A stretch of DNA of 64,000 bases from Cryptomeria japonica (lineage: Eukaryota > Streptophyta > Pinopsida > Cupressales > Cupressaceae). Location: NCBI RefSeq assembly GCF_030272615.1, contig NC_081412.1, forward strand, positions 541,836,335-541,900,334, in the 5' to 3' direction. Below are positions 46,690-57,512 of this stretch, piece by piece. The notes under the pieces were generated by a model. The model was given only the letters and a program-made list of their open reading frames with translations, did not search any database and was not told the origin of the DNA. The position numbers and the translations under genes are program-made. Each line of letters begins with the position of its first letter. The first letter of the stretch is position 1.

Positions 46690-48109
46690 CGAGCATGTTG
46701 ATTACTGAAATATGACTAAGTCTGAAATTTATATGAATACTCAAAAAACTAGAATCTACATTATAACTCCTAGAAATCTAGAACCACTCTCCAACATCCT
46801 GACAATGTATACATAAAATATAACATTTTAGTATAAGAAAGAAAAAATACAAATAAAAATGTGACTTAAATGTTATATTTTATGTATATATTCCAAGATA
46901 GAAAACTTTGTTCTTCCTAGGATGAAAAAATTCTACGAAATACATTTGGCGTGCACCTTATTTGGCATGCGCCAAATATGGCGCACACCAAATGAGTTTT
47001 TAATTTTTTTTGCATTTGGTGTGCACAAAATGTGGTGCCTTGGAAAACACCAAGCCAAAGGCTTGGACGCCCTTCTCAGGCCTAAGACATGTTTTCCAGC
47101 AAATATTGAAAATTTTCTTACTTTTTTGTTAATTCTCTCCATCAGGTTTGCACGTGTTTCAATGAAATAAAAAGAAACACCATACGATCGTCAAGCTCTC
47201 TCTTAGCTATCCAACTATATAATTCTTTTCAAATTTTGATAATGTTAAGGTCTTCATCCATAATTTATTTTGTTAGTGTGTCCGTTTTTTGTCAAAAAAA
47301 AACATTTCGTAGTTCAGCCATAGATTATTACTCGTTTATCGAATTTAAAAAAAAAATTACATTTTCAAAACTAGACTCCATTTTACACGATTTTTAAAAA
47401 AAATGATTTTTGATTAATTGTCACAAATTATTAGGGGGAGCAAGCTCAAATTTCATTAAAAAATTAGTGTCTACTTCGAAAATTGGTAGAAAATCATATA
47501 TTCATTAAACAATTAGCCAAAAAATCTGGCATAAACGACATGGTGTTAGCTAATTTCTCAATGGAGCGATTTTAAAAATTCCCAAAAAAATTTGACATTT
47601 TAGGGGGAGCACACCAAGTGCTATGTTATTTTTTTTTTTCTGAAAAAGCATCACCACTTTGTGTGCTCCCCCTTTTCGAAACCCTTAATCTCTACCATTT
47701 TCAAAATAAATAATAGTTTAGAAAGTAGACTCGGAGCACTACAACTCTAGTTCTTACTACATCCTCATATTTTGAGTGTAACTATCTTCATTTTCTTGTT
47801 GAAGTTCAAACTTTGTTGATTTCAAAAAAAAAAAAGTGGCATCTTAAGACCCCTTTTTGGTCCCCCATCTTTGTGCACTTACCCCTATGTGTTGTTGTTG
47901 CTTTCGTTGTGTTACTCTTACTGCATGATTTGCATTATTCTCTTTGAGGACCCTCTGGACCATGGTTGCATCAAACAAGTAAACCCTAGAAAGGCAAAGA
48001 GCTTATGTTCCCAATATCAATCACAATGCTGGAGGTAGAAGATATGAAAGGGACGACGGCCTCATAGGGTAAAAACATAAATAAAAATCAAGAGTTTGGG
48101 CATCCAATA
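46690..48109. other. Unassigned AT-rich stretch with a short palindromic cluster
   Basis: No gene is seen. At 46943-46994 there is a nested inverted repeat (listed separately). GGGGGAGCA near 47434 and 47604 and its complement TGCTCCCCC near 47663 might be ends of small repeats. Confidence 0.4.
46943..46994. repeat. Nested palindrome (TTTGGCRYGCGCC-type)
   Basis: CATTTGGCGTGCACC at 46943 pairs with GGCGCACACCAAATG at 46980-46994. Between them TTTGGCATGCGCCAAA (46961-46976) is itself a hairpin with a six-base stem and four-base loop. A further CATTTGGTGTGC occurs near 47014. Confidence 0.75.
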
Positions 48110-48952
48110 AATGGAGGATCGAATGGAAATTGCAAGGCCTTTATCATCTCCTAAAAACAATGAAACTGGTTTGGGACCACTTCAACAATTGTGCTTTCTT
48201 CATGAAATGGTGTGGGCTGGATTGCTCGACAATACGCATTATAGAGTGGTGGATAAGAAACTTTGGCAGATGGTTAAGTGTGAAACCGCTTGCTTATGGT
48301 TTCTTTGTGATCGAATGTATCAATGATCTATTAAAAAGGGAAATCTTGTTCGGAAAACCCCTTTTTTTTAAAGAATTATGTTTTTATTTAGTTGGCTGGG
48401 AACCTAATTTTAACCCTCTTAAGCACAAAATGGATTAGTTTGAGAAATGTTTCCCCAAAATACTGGGGCATGGATGCAATTAACCATATTGAGGAGGAGA
48501 TTGGGTTTCTCATAGGAGTTCATGAGGATTTCTTTTCAAAAAAATTAGAGTCACACCTTAGACTATATGTGGCTCTAGATTGTGACACGAAAACCCTTGA
48601 TGATCTAAAAATCATCATAAAGAAGGACTTGTGGCTACAAAAGGTGGAAATAGATCTACATCATCAAGGAGGCAGATCCAGTTTAGAGTTAGGCTTTCAA
48701 AATTCCACTTCTAACCCACAAAACCTAGGAAATACGCCCCCCTCCCAATTCACTCTTAGAATTACCTTTGGTGTTGAAACCGAAAGAGGGGTTTCAGACT
48801 CAAAGAAATTTTGTAAGTCCTTCCTTTATGGTGAAGGGATTTATCAAGGAGTGCAAGAAAAAAAGGACTATCTTGAGTATATGTTGCACAATTTGAAGTG
48901 GACTAATCATGGTCAATGTGACAATGAGCATGAGAAAAGTGTCCATGTATGA
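48110..48952 (+). pseudogene. LINE ORF1 remnant (DUF4283-type)
   Basis: The frame at 48130-48438 reads LYHLLKTMKLVWDHF, then WIRNFGRWLSVKPLAYGFFV and ILFGKPLFFKELCFYLVGWE followed by PNFNPLKHKM. This is the ordered core of the DUF4283 domain found at the start of plant LINE ORF1/gag proteins. A frameshift near 48400-48440 moves the reading to 48392-48952, with LRNVSPKYWGMDAINHIEEE, IGFLIGVHEDFFSKKL, LYVALDCDTKTL and LWLQKVEIDL. The C-terminal zinc knuckle that usually follows is not visible. The protein would bind element RNA. Confidence 0.8.
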
Positions 48953-49809
48953 GATAGCTATTATAAAGTAGCCATTCAAACAAAATTGATACATAAAACA
49001 TAGTATTAAAAGATAGATGCAACTCTATGGCAGTGAACCATGAAGATAGTCTTATGACGACAAAATAGAAGTGTTAAGAGTAGCCATGCAAAAAAGAAAG
49101 AAGGGTTCAATAACAGATATAAGAGTTCAAAATATCCATTAGATATAGCAGTCACATGTCATGCAAAATAAGATGAATATTATCCAAAGATCTGTGAAAG
49201 AGGTTTGTGAATACAAGTTCCAAGGTATGAAAAGCAGTGTGAGATGATGTGGCATATGCTATCAAATGATATATAAAGTCACAAATGAAAGAAAATGATG
49301 GTTATCAGGGAATTATAAGAGAACAAGGATAGTTATGATAGCATGTTAAGGTTTACATTTTCTATGATGGTGAGTCCATACAAAATAAAGTAAATGGAGG
49401 GAAACAATATTCAATTATGAGCTCTTGAAAGATCAAATTATGATGAATATATTATTCCTTTTTCAAAAGCATGACAATCTAATTAACACTTTTGTGATAA
49501 ACAAGCATGTGATATCAAACTCCAAGAGACAATGATATGAAAGAGCGGCCCTAGAAAGTGATAGTCAAGTAAAACGGGTAATCATGAAGATGAGATACTT
49601 TGCTAATTTGAAATTACAATTTTATTAAAAAAGGCAAAAGGTCCACCAAGGTCTTCTAAACAAAACTTGATAAGAAATTATGAGCACTATTATGATATAC
49701 CTATGAAACGAGGAGATTTAGGTTTATGTTTTCATGCACATTTATTAAAGAACATTGTATTGATTAAACGAACAAGGGAGCCTTCACGATGACAATCAAA
49801 AGGAGATGA
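48953..49809. other. AT-rich left flank of the LARD-like element
   Basis: No gene or motif is recognised. The sequence up to GATGAAGACA at 49814 joins, on the other side of the insertion, with AGACACAAGG at 61467, so it is the former insertion site. Confidence 0.5.
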
Positions 49810-50865
49810 AGACATGTAGTACCCCTGCCCTAATCAATTTCTAATCTCGATTTAACCTTGATTAGTTTATCATAATATAATGATTATAGTCAGATGTTTT
49901 GATTTAGTGCATAGCTGTTAATGTGGTTTTTGCACCAATTTGTATGCAGGTTATTAATTCTCCTATTTCGTGTTATTATCCCGAGCTAACACTTTCATTA
50001 AATTTATATATGTATGCATGTATGACTCTTGGTTGCAGGAGATTGCAGGTACAATACCGCATGGGTGCGAGGTTCGTCTCTGCCTGATTTTGCAGGTTTG
50101 AGTGTACCTCTTTAATCGTTAGAGTTGGATTAGGTGGTCATAAGACCCTCGTTTGACCATAGTCGTGCTCAAGTGAGCGTCGTCAGTCGTCATCGGTATT
50201 CCCTTTGGTTGGGTATGCGGGTCATCTGTCTGTTTGGCTTCTTGGGTTGTGTGTTTTGTGTGTATGGTTAAATTGAGCAATTAGTCCTTAGTATTTAATT
50301 TGATTAAATATGTGTTTGTACATTAAAGATTAATGGACTAAATTAAACAGGATTTCTTTATGCGATTATCGTTAATTTGAATTGCTCAATTTAAATTGGG
50401 AGCAAGTTCAATTAAATGGTTAATGTTAATGTTAATTTATTATGTTTATGCTTATGAAATGAAAGATCGAAATTTAATTGAAATAGAATTGATTTTATCT
50501 TCTTAGCATTTTTGAAATAGAAAGGTTAATTTCAGTTATTGGAGAAAATCAATTTTTAATTGAAAAGCAAATTTAATTTATTGATATAGTTGGAAAATAA
50601 AGATTTTTGAGGAATTATTTTAAATAAAAATATTTTAATTCCAAAGATAAAATTTTGGTCAAACTTCTCCCATTTAACCTAGACTTTTAGAAAATATTGG
50701 GGGTTGAATTTTTTTTGGGAAAAATATTTTTTGGAAAATATTTTGGATGGAAAATTTGGGGATTTTGGAAGGAGAAGGATTTCTTGAGCTGCAAGTTGGG
50801 GCTCTCCATCAGATCCTTTCCAAGAATGCTTATTGAGGTAGGAATTTTGTTTACCAATTTGGTTA

Positions 50866-50891
50866 ATTATTATTATTATTATTATTATTAT
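50866..50891. repeat. (ATT)n microsatellite
   Basis: About nine ATT units lie in the left LTR. The corresponding site in the right LTR (58563-58592) carries TTTTG-type repeats instead, so the tract changed after insertion in at least one LTR. Confidence 0.9.
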
Positions 50892-51291
50892 TTTTAAATG
50901 GGCTTGAATGTTCTTCATGTTGTTTTGGTTTTAAATTCCCCATTGGTTGCTCACGATTAAGTATTATAGTGAGATTAGTCAGAGTTTGGCTTATTGTTTG
51001 AATTCTTGCATTAGATATGAGCTCCCTTTTGTCCAAAATTGTTTATTTTGGAAGGTATTTCAACAAATTCTTCTGTTTTTGAAAACCTTATATGTTCTGG
51101 AAATTTCTATTTTAAGTCTCAAAATGAGATTGTTTTAAACAAAAATGGAGGTTTGTTGTTTTTAGAAAAGATAAATATAAAAAAAATATTCAATCAAAAA
51201 AATCGATTTTAATGTTAAATCAAAATTCATTGTCTTTTAAAAAACAAAAAAGTGATAAACAAAAAAAAAATGAATTATATTTATTGGGGTT

Positions 51292-51515
51292 TGGAGGAGC
51301 AGGGAGCGAAGGTTCAACCCATCGTCGCCTCCCTCTGCACAAGCTGCAGCAAGCTGCGACCCCCATCGTGGCCGCAGGGAACTGCAACCCCCACGGTGGC
51401 CACGTGGGCGCCGTGGGACCTGCTTCCACTGCGGTGGCGCCATCGCGGCTAGGGCACGACCACCCAACCCCCGCGTAAGGGAGGTGGGCCCGGCCGCCCT
51501 CGCCGCCCCTTTCTT
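51292..51515. other. GC-rich, CpG-containing island in the left LTR
   Basis: About 220 bp are strongly G/C-rich with many CG dinucleotides (GGGCGCCGTGGGACC, GGTGGCGCCATCGCGGC), flanked by poly-A/T sequence. The island is repeated at 58935-59165 in the other LTR. Open frames through it exist on both strands but look like by-products of composition. Confidence 0.8.
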
Positions 51516-53812
51516 TTTTAGTATGTTTTAAAAAAAAAAGATTAATTTTTTTTTTTATTTATCAAAAAAAATATATTAATTTAATATTATTTAAATAATA
51601 ATGTTTAATTAAGTTTTAATGCTAAATTTTATTTGATTATTAATTAATGTATATAGTTAATTAATGTGTAATTAATATATATGTTAATTATTGGTTAAAT
51701 TTGCATTTTGATATATTTGCAAGGAATAATATAGTATTTGGAAATGAAAAAAAATAAAATCAAATATTATATTAATTGTTAATTCTTGGAAATTAACTCA
51801 TATGTTAATAGGAAATTTGTGAGATTAAATATTATGTCAAATTGGGAATTGGAAGATTGATAGATATAGTTGAAATTTCACGACAGCCTCTCTTAATGAA
51901 ATATGGATATTAGATGAGAAAATGCATTTATTAATGTTTTGTTTTTATGTATTGGAATAGTGACATGGTCTTATACTGGCAATTTTTGTCCTTTGAAATT
52001 ACTATGTAATGGTGTTTTTGTTCAAATATTATTATTTTGGAAACTTAGATCATTTAGAAAACTTGATCGACATTTAATGTTTATAGCAATTCGGAAAAGA
52101 TTGCATCTATTGGTTATTGCCTATGCGAGTTTAATTTCTATACTTGCTTTTGCTTAAGTAATGACAAGCCTTACTTTGTTTGATTGGACCCTGTCATATG
52201 GTTGATTTGGGTACCTGTTTTTGTCCTCGGTCTCGAGTTGACTGTTATTTTGTTGTGGTGTTGTATTGGTCATATCCTTTATGTGGGTGTCAAATGATGA
52301 TTCGTGGTTGACCATAGTTGGTCAGGTCTCTGGTTAGAGTACCGTCAGTAAGTGTACCTCATTTGAGTTGTGTTTGACCAGATGGATGTTCCCTCCTTTT
52401 TGAACTGTGTTTTCTTGACCTTGTGTATTCCTTGGTTTCTGAGGTCGCTTGAGTATAGTCTAGTGTCGTATGGGAAGTGGCTTTTGATTGGGGGTCGTGC
52501 CCAAAGTGGCTGTTGGGTAATCCATCGAAGGTGAGTCTAAAAAGTGATAACCTAACAGTAGATTAGAATGTTAATCTCTAAGTAAGATAATTGTGCCTCA
52601 CACATGGGACGAGTGCTAACACAGACTCGACATGTTGTGAGAAGGTGTGAAATGGCAAACCATCATCCTTGTCTTCACGAAAGGATGTGTGGGTCCACAT
52701 GAGGCTTGGATGGGCCAGAGGTTCGGATTAGGTTGCCAGGGTAACCCAGTGTATGGGGTCGGAACCTATGAAGACCTGCCATGGTAACCATACCAGGTTG
52801 TATGATGACATTTGTCCCTACATTCGCTAGTTTGTGGTTGTATGGTCTTGATAGGAGCAACTTTTTTGGAGTTGTCTTGTTGCTTATGCCCTTGTGAGAA
52901 CCCGATTTTATGCTAGACCTTGGGTTACGATGACTCAGTTTTGTGGATGCTCTAGTGGACCTTTGTATTAGCTTCGATTATGTTCAGCTGGATCCTTTCC
53001 TTTTCAGGGATCGTTTATGTATTTATTGACCGATGTGGTCATTTGTATATTGGGTATGTTTCACCTTGATGGCAGGATTATAAATAATGAGAACCTTATG
53101 TATTATGAACTTTATTAATTATCAGAGGGGTCTTGCAGTTGAGCAGACCCAGAGATGTAGCCCTTTAGGGGTGAACTCCGAGATCATCTTAGTGATATGT
53201 GATGCTTTTATTCTTATGTTTCATGTTTAGTGTTAGCATGTATGGATGACATTTTGATAGAATGTATAAGTGGATAAGATGAAATTAATTTAAAATGCAT
53301 GTATGCAGTCCTCTCTTGAATGCAGTAAATTGTATCATGAAAGAATGTATCTTAGAGTAATGGAATATATTCAGTTGTTGTTAAGGAAATTAAGTATGCA
53401 TGGAAAGATCTCATAAGTTTATGATGAAATTCTTGTGTGTTAGAATATTAGATGCATGGCTTATATTTTAATGAAAAGTTTGAATGAAGGGTATAGATGA
53501 ATCTTAATGGATGAACCTTATGTTGTGAACTATATTTTCCTCTATCTAAAAGAAATTATCCTTGTTTAAGAATTATCTCATTTTTAAGATAATCAGCTTA
53601 TTGGATTAATTGTGTGAGTTAAGCTAAATGTGTAATTAAGTAATCACATTGGGAAGCTCTTTAGGTGTTAGTTGATGTCTTCCGCTACATAATCTGAATC
53701 TTTGATATCTTGTTGTATCTTAATGTTGTGTAACTTTAAAAAAAAAATTGTTGCACTCCATTTGTATGTTTTAGCTTTATCCCTTCGGGGTTTCTTGGTG
53801 GGGCATTACATT

Positions 53813-53824
53813 TGGTATCAGAGC
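53813..53824 (+). other. Primer-binding site of the LARD-like element
   Basis: TGGTATCAGAGC is an exact match to the usual plant initiator tRNA-Met primer-binding site and starts three bases after the LTR end. The reading continues CAGG. Confidence 0.92.
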
Positions 53825-56800
53825 CAGGTTGCAAACACTGGGATCTCTGGTGTCGCGTGTGCCCTTAGTTGGTGTGAGGTGTATCGACCTTATGTGCATG
53901 CTTGTCTTCCTCTTTGTATGTGAGTGATTGAGCAGACCTTAACTTGTGTGTAACGTGTGTGTTCACACCTTGCGTTCATCTTCTTGATGTTGGTGTTTTG
54001 AGTATTTATATGTGCATTATGTGCTTATCGATGTCTTGGTCTACGATTACTCAGACTCTGAAAGAGAGTCTTATGTACCTTCCTTATTGATTGTTGTACT
54101 CTTTAGACTAATCCATTTGGATTGGTTTGTGCTTGTCTTGAATCTGAAAGTAAGAAAGGTGCTTGTTTAAGATTATGATCTAGCTTAGTGTTGTCTACTT
54201 GAAGGACTAGTATGGTAAATGTTGAATGCTTATTTTGGAGCAAATTGAATGATTATCACCCTTCCTTCTCTCTCTCCTTAGAAATTAAAATGTTTAGGAT
54301 ATGTGTAATTATCTCTGATTTGAGTTTTCTTTGTGCGAGAGAAAGGGTGTGACTTCTTGAACCCTTGTGTGAACCCTATGATGCTTTTGTGTTTTAGATA
54401 ATAAAAAGGGGCTTTGGGTTTGAAAGTTAATATTGGCTATTGAGAGAAAATTGTATGCGTTCATTAAAGAATTATCCATGTGTTTAGTAGAAGTAACATA
54501 ATTAAATTATATCTTAAGTAATGGTGCACTAATATGTGAATAGTTGTTATGTGAAACTACTTTGTTTGTAAAAGAAGTATTTAAGGGAACATGTTATAGT
54601 AGCTTCAAGAGTGTATTAATGTGCTCCATGAAAGATTGTTAATGTGTTTTATTAAACCAGTTTGATTGAGGATTTATTTTAGCAATGCTCCATTGAACTT
54701 GCTTTTGGGTATATGTAATTACCTTATTATGTTTGGAAAGTGCAAATGAAAAGCTTGTTTGATGTGCATGCATTGATATGTATTATTTTGTTGATAGCTC
54801 CTCGCTTACCTTTTGATCGTAATTTGATTTTCAATGATAGGTTACAAATTATGACATGTGTTTGTATTGTATTATAGTAGTGAGTGTTCTCAAGAGACCT
54901 TGCATCATTGATAAGATTGCCTATTTTGATCTCTATTGTTTGGAAAACTAGAACCTCCTTTGCAACCATAATATTTGGAAATGTCATGTTAGGCTATTTG
55001 GCATCCTTCTAAAATGGTAGCGAAATGAAAACTGTGAAATTAAAATGATAGGCTTATAGTGAGAAATTTTATATTGTAGTGTGACCTTGTTGATCTTGTG
55101 TCTTTGTAGGAAATAGTTTGATTATCAAACTCCCTTTCCCTTCTCTTTGCCTAGATTATAAGATTTTTAGAAATGCTACTAAGAATGCATTGATTTAAAT
55201 AGAATGTTCTTACTCTTATGAAATTGTATGTTTGCTTTTGGGATTCTTATGGAAAGATGAAAGTCTTAAGCTTTAGAAATAAATTTGCATAGTTAGTGAT
55301 GTGAATATGGATGCTTAGTGAAATTCGAGAAAGATATAGGAATGATGTTATTTCCTTATGTAATTTTGAATTGTTAATAATTTCAGTACCTAAATCTAGA
55401 GTAAACTTGATTCAGTTATTCATGTGGGAAGCATAATTAAAATCTTCCTTGTGTAGATGATAGCGTACTGGAAAGTACTCCCCGTAAATGTGACTAAACC
55501 AGTACTGGTGTGTTCATGTGTATTGTAAGAAACCAGTACTTATTATATGTTTCCATGGGTTGGTGAAGTAATCAACCATGGAGGATATGTTGCTTATGAG
55601 TATGGGAAACCATACTGTTTATGTGATGTTTCTTATTTGTTTCCCTACTGAGTACCAAACCTCGGGTTGTGTGTAATTCAGTATGTTAGGGGTAGTATTG
55701 GAAGTCACCATTCCTTGAATAGTATGGATTGGCATATGAGTAATGTCGGTGCGAAGCGAATTTAGCTTCTCTATTTCGAGGAATGATATAGTTATACTAT
55801 AAAACTGTATCAAAGGTGTACTTAATAATTTCCCCTTTTGATGAATCTATTTATAGGTTTACGTGTGGTAGCCTATTCCTTCCTTTATTTGAGTATTTTG
55901 ATGGCATTTCTTGAGCATAGTGATGGTGTATTTTGGAGGATCTTTTGCCTTGTCTTCATGAAAGGTAGGTTTATCCACATGAGCTTCTAGTTAGTATGTG
56001 TTGGTGGTCATGTGGGTGGACCTTAGTCATGTATACCTCTGGCTTACAATGAGTATCCTTATACATACGTCGCTATGCGGGACGTGACCTGTGTGTGCTT
56101 GTTACCACGAGGTACACTACCATGCGGGATACGTCCATTGCGTGTCTTCTTCGCTTGGGGTATTGCCATGCCGCGTGACGACGTGATGCGGGGTGATGTC
56201 AAGGTGCACACCGCCATGCCATGTGGGTAGTGTGACTATGTCGCACCACATGATGAGCTACTGCAATAGCTAGACGATTGTTCCTTCCTTCCTCGTTGGT
56301 GGCTAGACGCTAATCAAATAGTGATGTTATGTGCAGTTGTGATATTCTTTATATTTCTTTGGGGACCAGCAATTTATTTTACTTTGACTTTGAAAGTTTT
56401 GTCGTGATCTTGTGATCTTTTGCTTACTTGATTTGGTGTTGCAAATTCTGGATTATTTTCTTGCCTTACTGTTGGAATTGATGATTTATTATCTTTATTC
56501 ATCTGTACTTTGGTGGCTAAACTGGTTTATCCTTATTGTTTTTGTATGCTGGTCTTGTGTTGAAATGTGAAATTCCTCTCCAAGGACGTATAAGATGGTC
56601 TTGGTAGAGTGTGTACGAGGAAGTAGACGTAAGGAACCTTGAGGATGGGGGTATGTGAGGCTGTGATGCAGCTAGGATCCACTACCTACCAATGTGTGGT
56701 GACTATCTCTTGGAGGCTAACCACCTTGCTCAACAAGGGATATTCACAAAGGTCTTGTATGGAAGGTAGCACCGCTATGGTGTGCCTAGCACCATCGAGC

Positions 56801-57500
56801 CTTGAGTGAGATATTGGATATTTATGATCATATTATTATTCTGAGATCAGGCATAGAGATGCTGATCGCGCATGTTATCTTTGACCGAGCATTAGACATG
56901 CTCACATGTGGCCTTTTCAGTTATGCATTCCAGTTTGTGGATGGTTATTATGTGTATCATGGAGTAAATTGTATTAACTTGTCACTATGTTATGGGACAT
57001 AGTCATTGGAAAGGTTTTCATTTATGCCTGGCAAGTGTAAACAATTGAGTTATTTGGGTTGCTCTTATTCATGAAAGTTAACTTGGTTGTAGAAATTAAA
57101 ATTTTGAAGCTAGTTCTATGCGATAATGTTTTATGAAATAGATGTATTGGTAAAAGAAATTGATCCTGATTGCATGTTTTCTTGTCATGTTTGGTAGATG
57201 GGTATGGTAATTGTTGTTTACCTCTTTGTAATGCATTAATTTGGTGTAATGAAAGAGAGAAAATTTGTGTTCCTCTACTATGATTATTGATGATTCTTGG
57301 AATATTTTAAGAAGTGTATGGTTTTTAGATGTACCTTGCCAATGGGTAATGACATTTGTAAAGGATTTTGCAATAATGTTTCATTTATTTATGGAAAGAT
57401 TCCTATATGCAATTTAATATTTGTTGAATGAGTTTCAGGGCTTATGCGTGCGACATGTTCTCCATCTAGCCTTACGACTTCCAGGAGTAAGTCAGAACCT

Positions 57501-57512
57501 AGGGGGGAAGAA
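57501..57512 (+). other. Polypurine tract of the LARD-like element
   Basis: AGGGGGGAAGAA lies immediately before the right LTR start TGTAGTACC, as expected for the plus-strand primer. Confidence 0.88.

Larger units (their letters stand above)
49815..53810 (+). repeat. 5' LTR of the LARD-like element
   Basis: The 3996-bp LTR has TG...CA ends (TGTAGTACC, GCATTACA). It is AT-rich apart from a GC-rich island at 51292-51515, and contains an (ATT)n run at 50866-50891 that the other LTR lacks. It matches the right LTR over its whole length. Apparent short frames (for example 50697-50897) have no recognisable domain. Confidence 0.93.
53811..57512 (+). other. Non-coding interior of the LARD-like element
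   Basis: The 3.7 kb begin with the primer-binding site and end with the polypurine tract. Nothing coding was found; open frames are all under about 90 codons and without motifs. A more GC-rich part at 56030-56270 repeats GCGGGAYRYG-like words. The segment near 55948-55996 resembles 52670-52705 of the LTR (CCTTGTCTTCATGAAAGG versus CCTTGTCTTCACGAAAGG, and TCCACATGAG in both). Confidence 0.8.

Noticed and set aside
50697-50897. A ~60-codon frame (GKIFFGKYFGWKIWGFW-like) present in both LARD LTRs
   Set aside because: Identity between LTRs is expected from their common origin. The product is a low-complexity F/W/K reading of a GGAAAATATTTT-type sequence without known homology.
51212-51478. Open frames with Ala/Pro/Arg-rich products through the LARD GC-rich island, on both strands and in both LTRs
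   Set aside because: Overlapping frames on opposite strands with biased composition are expected from the island itself, and no domain or consistent frame is kept between the two LTRs.
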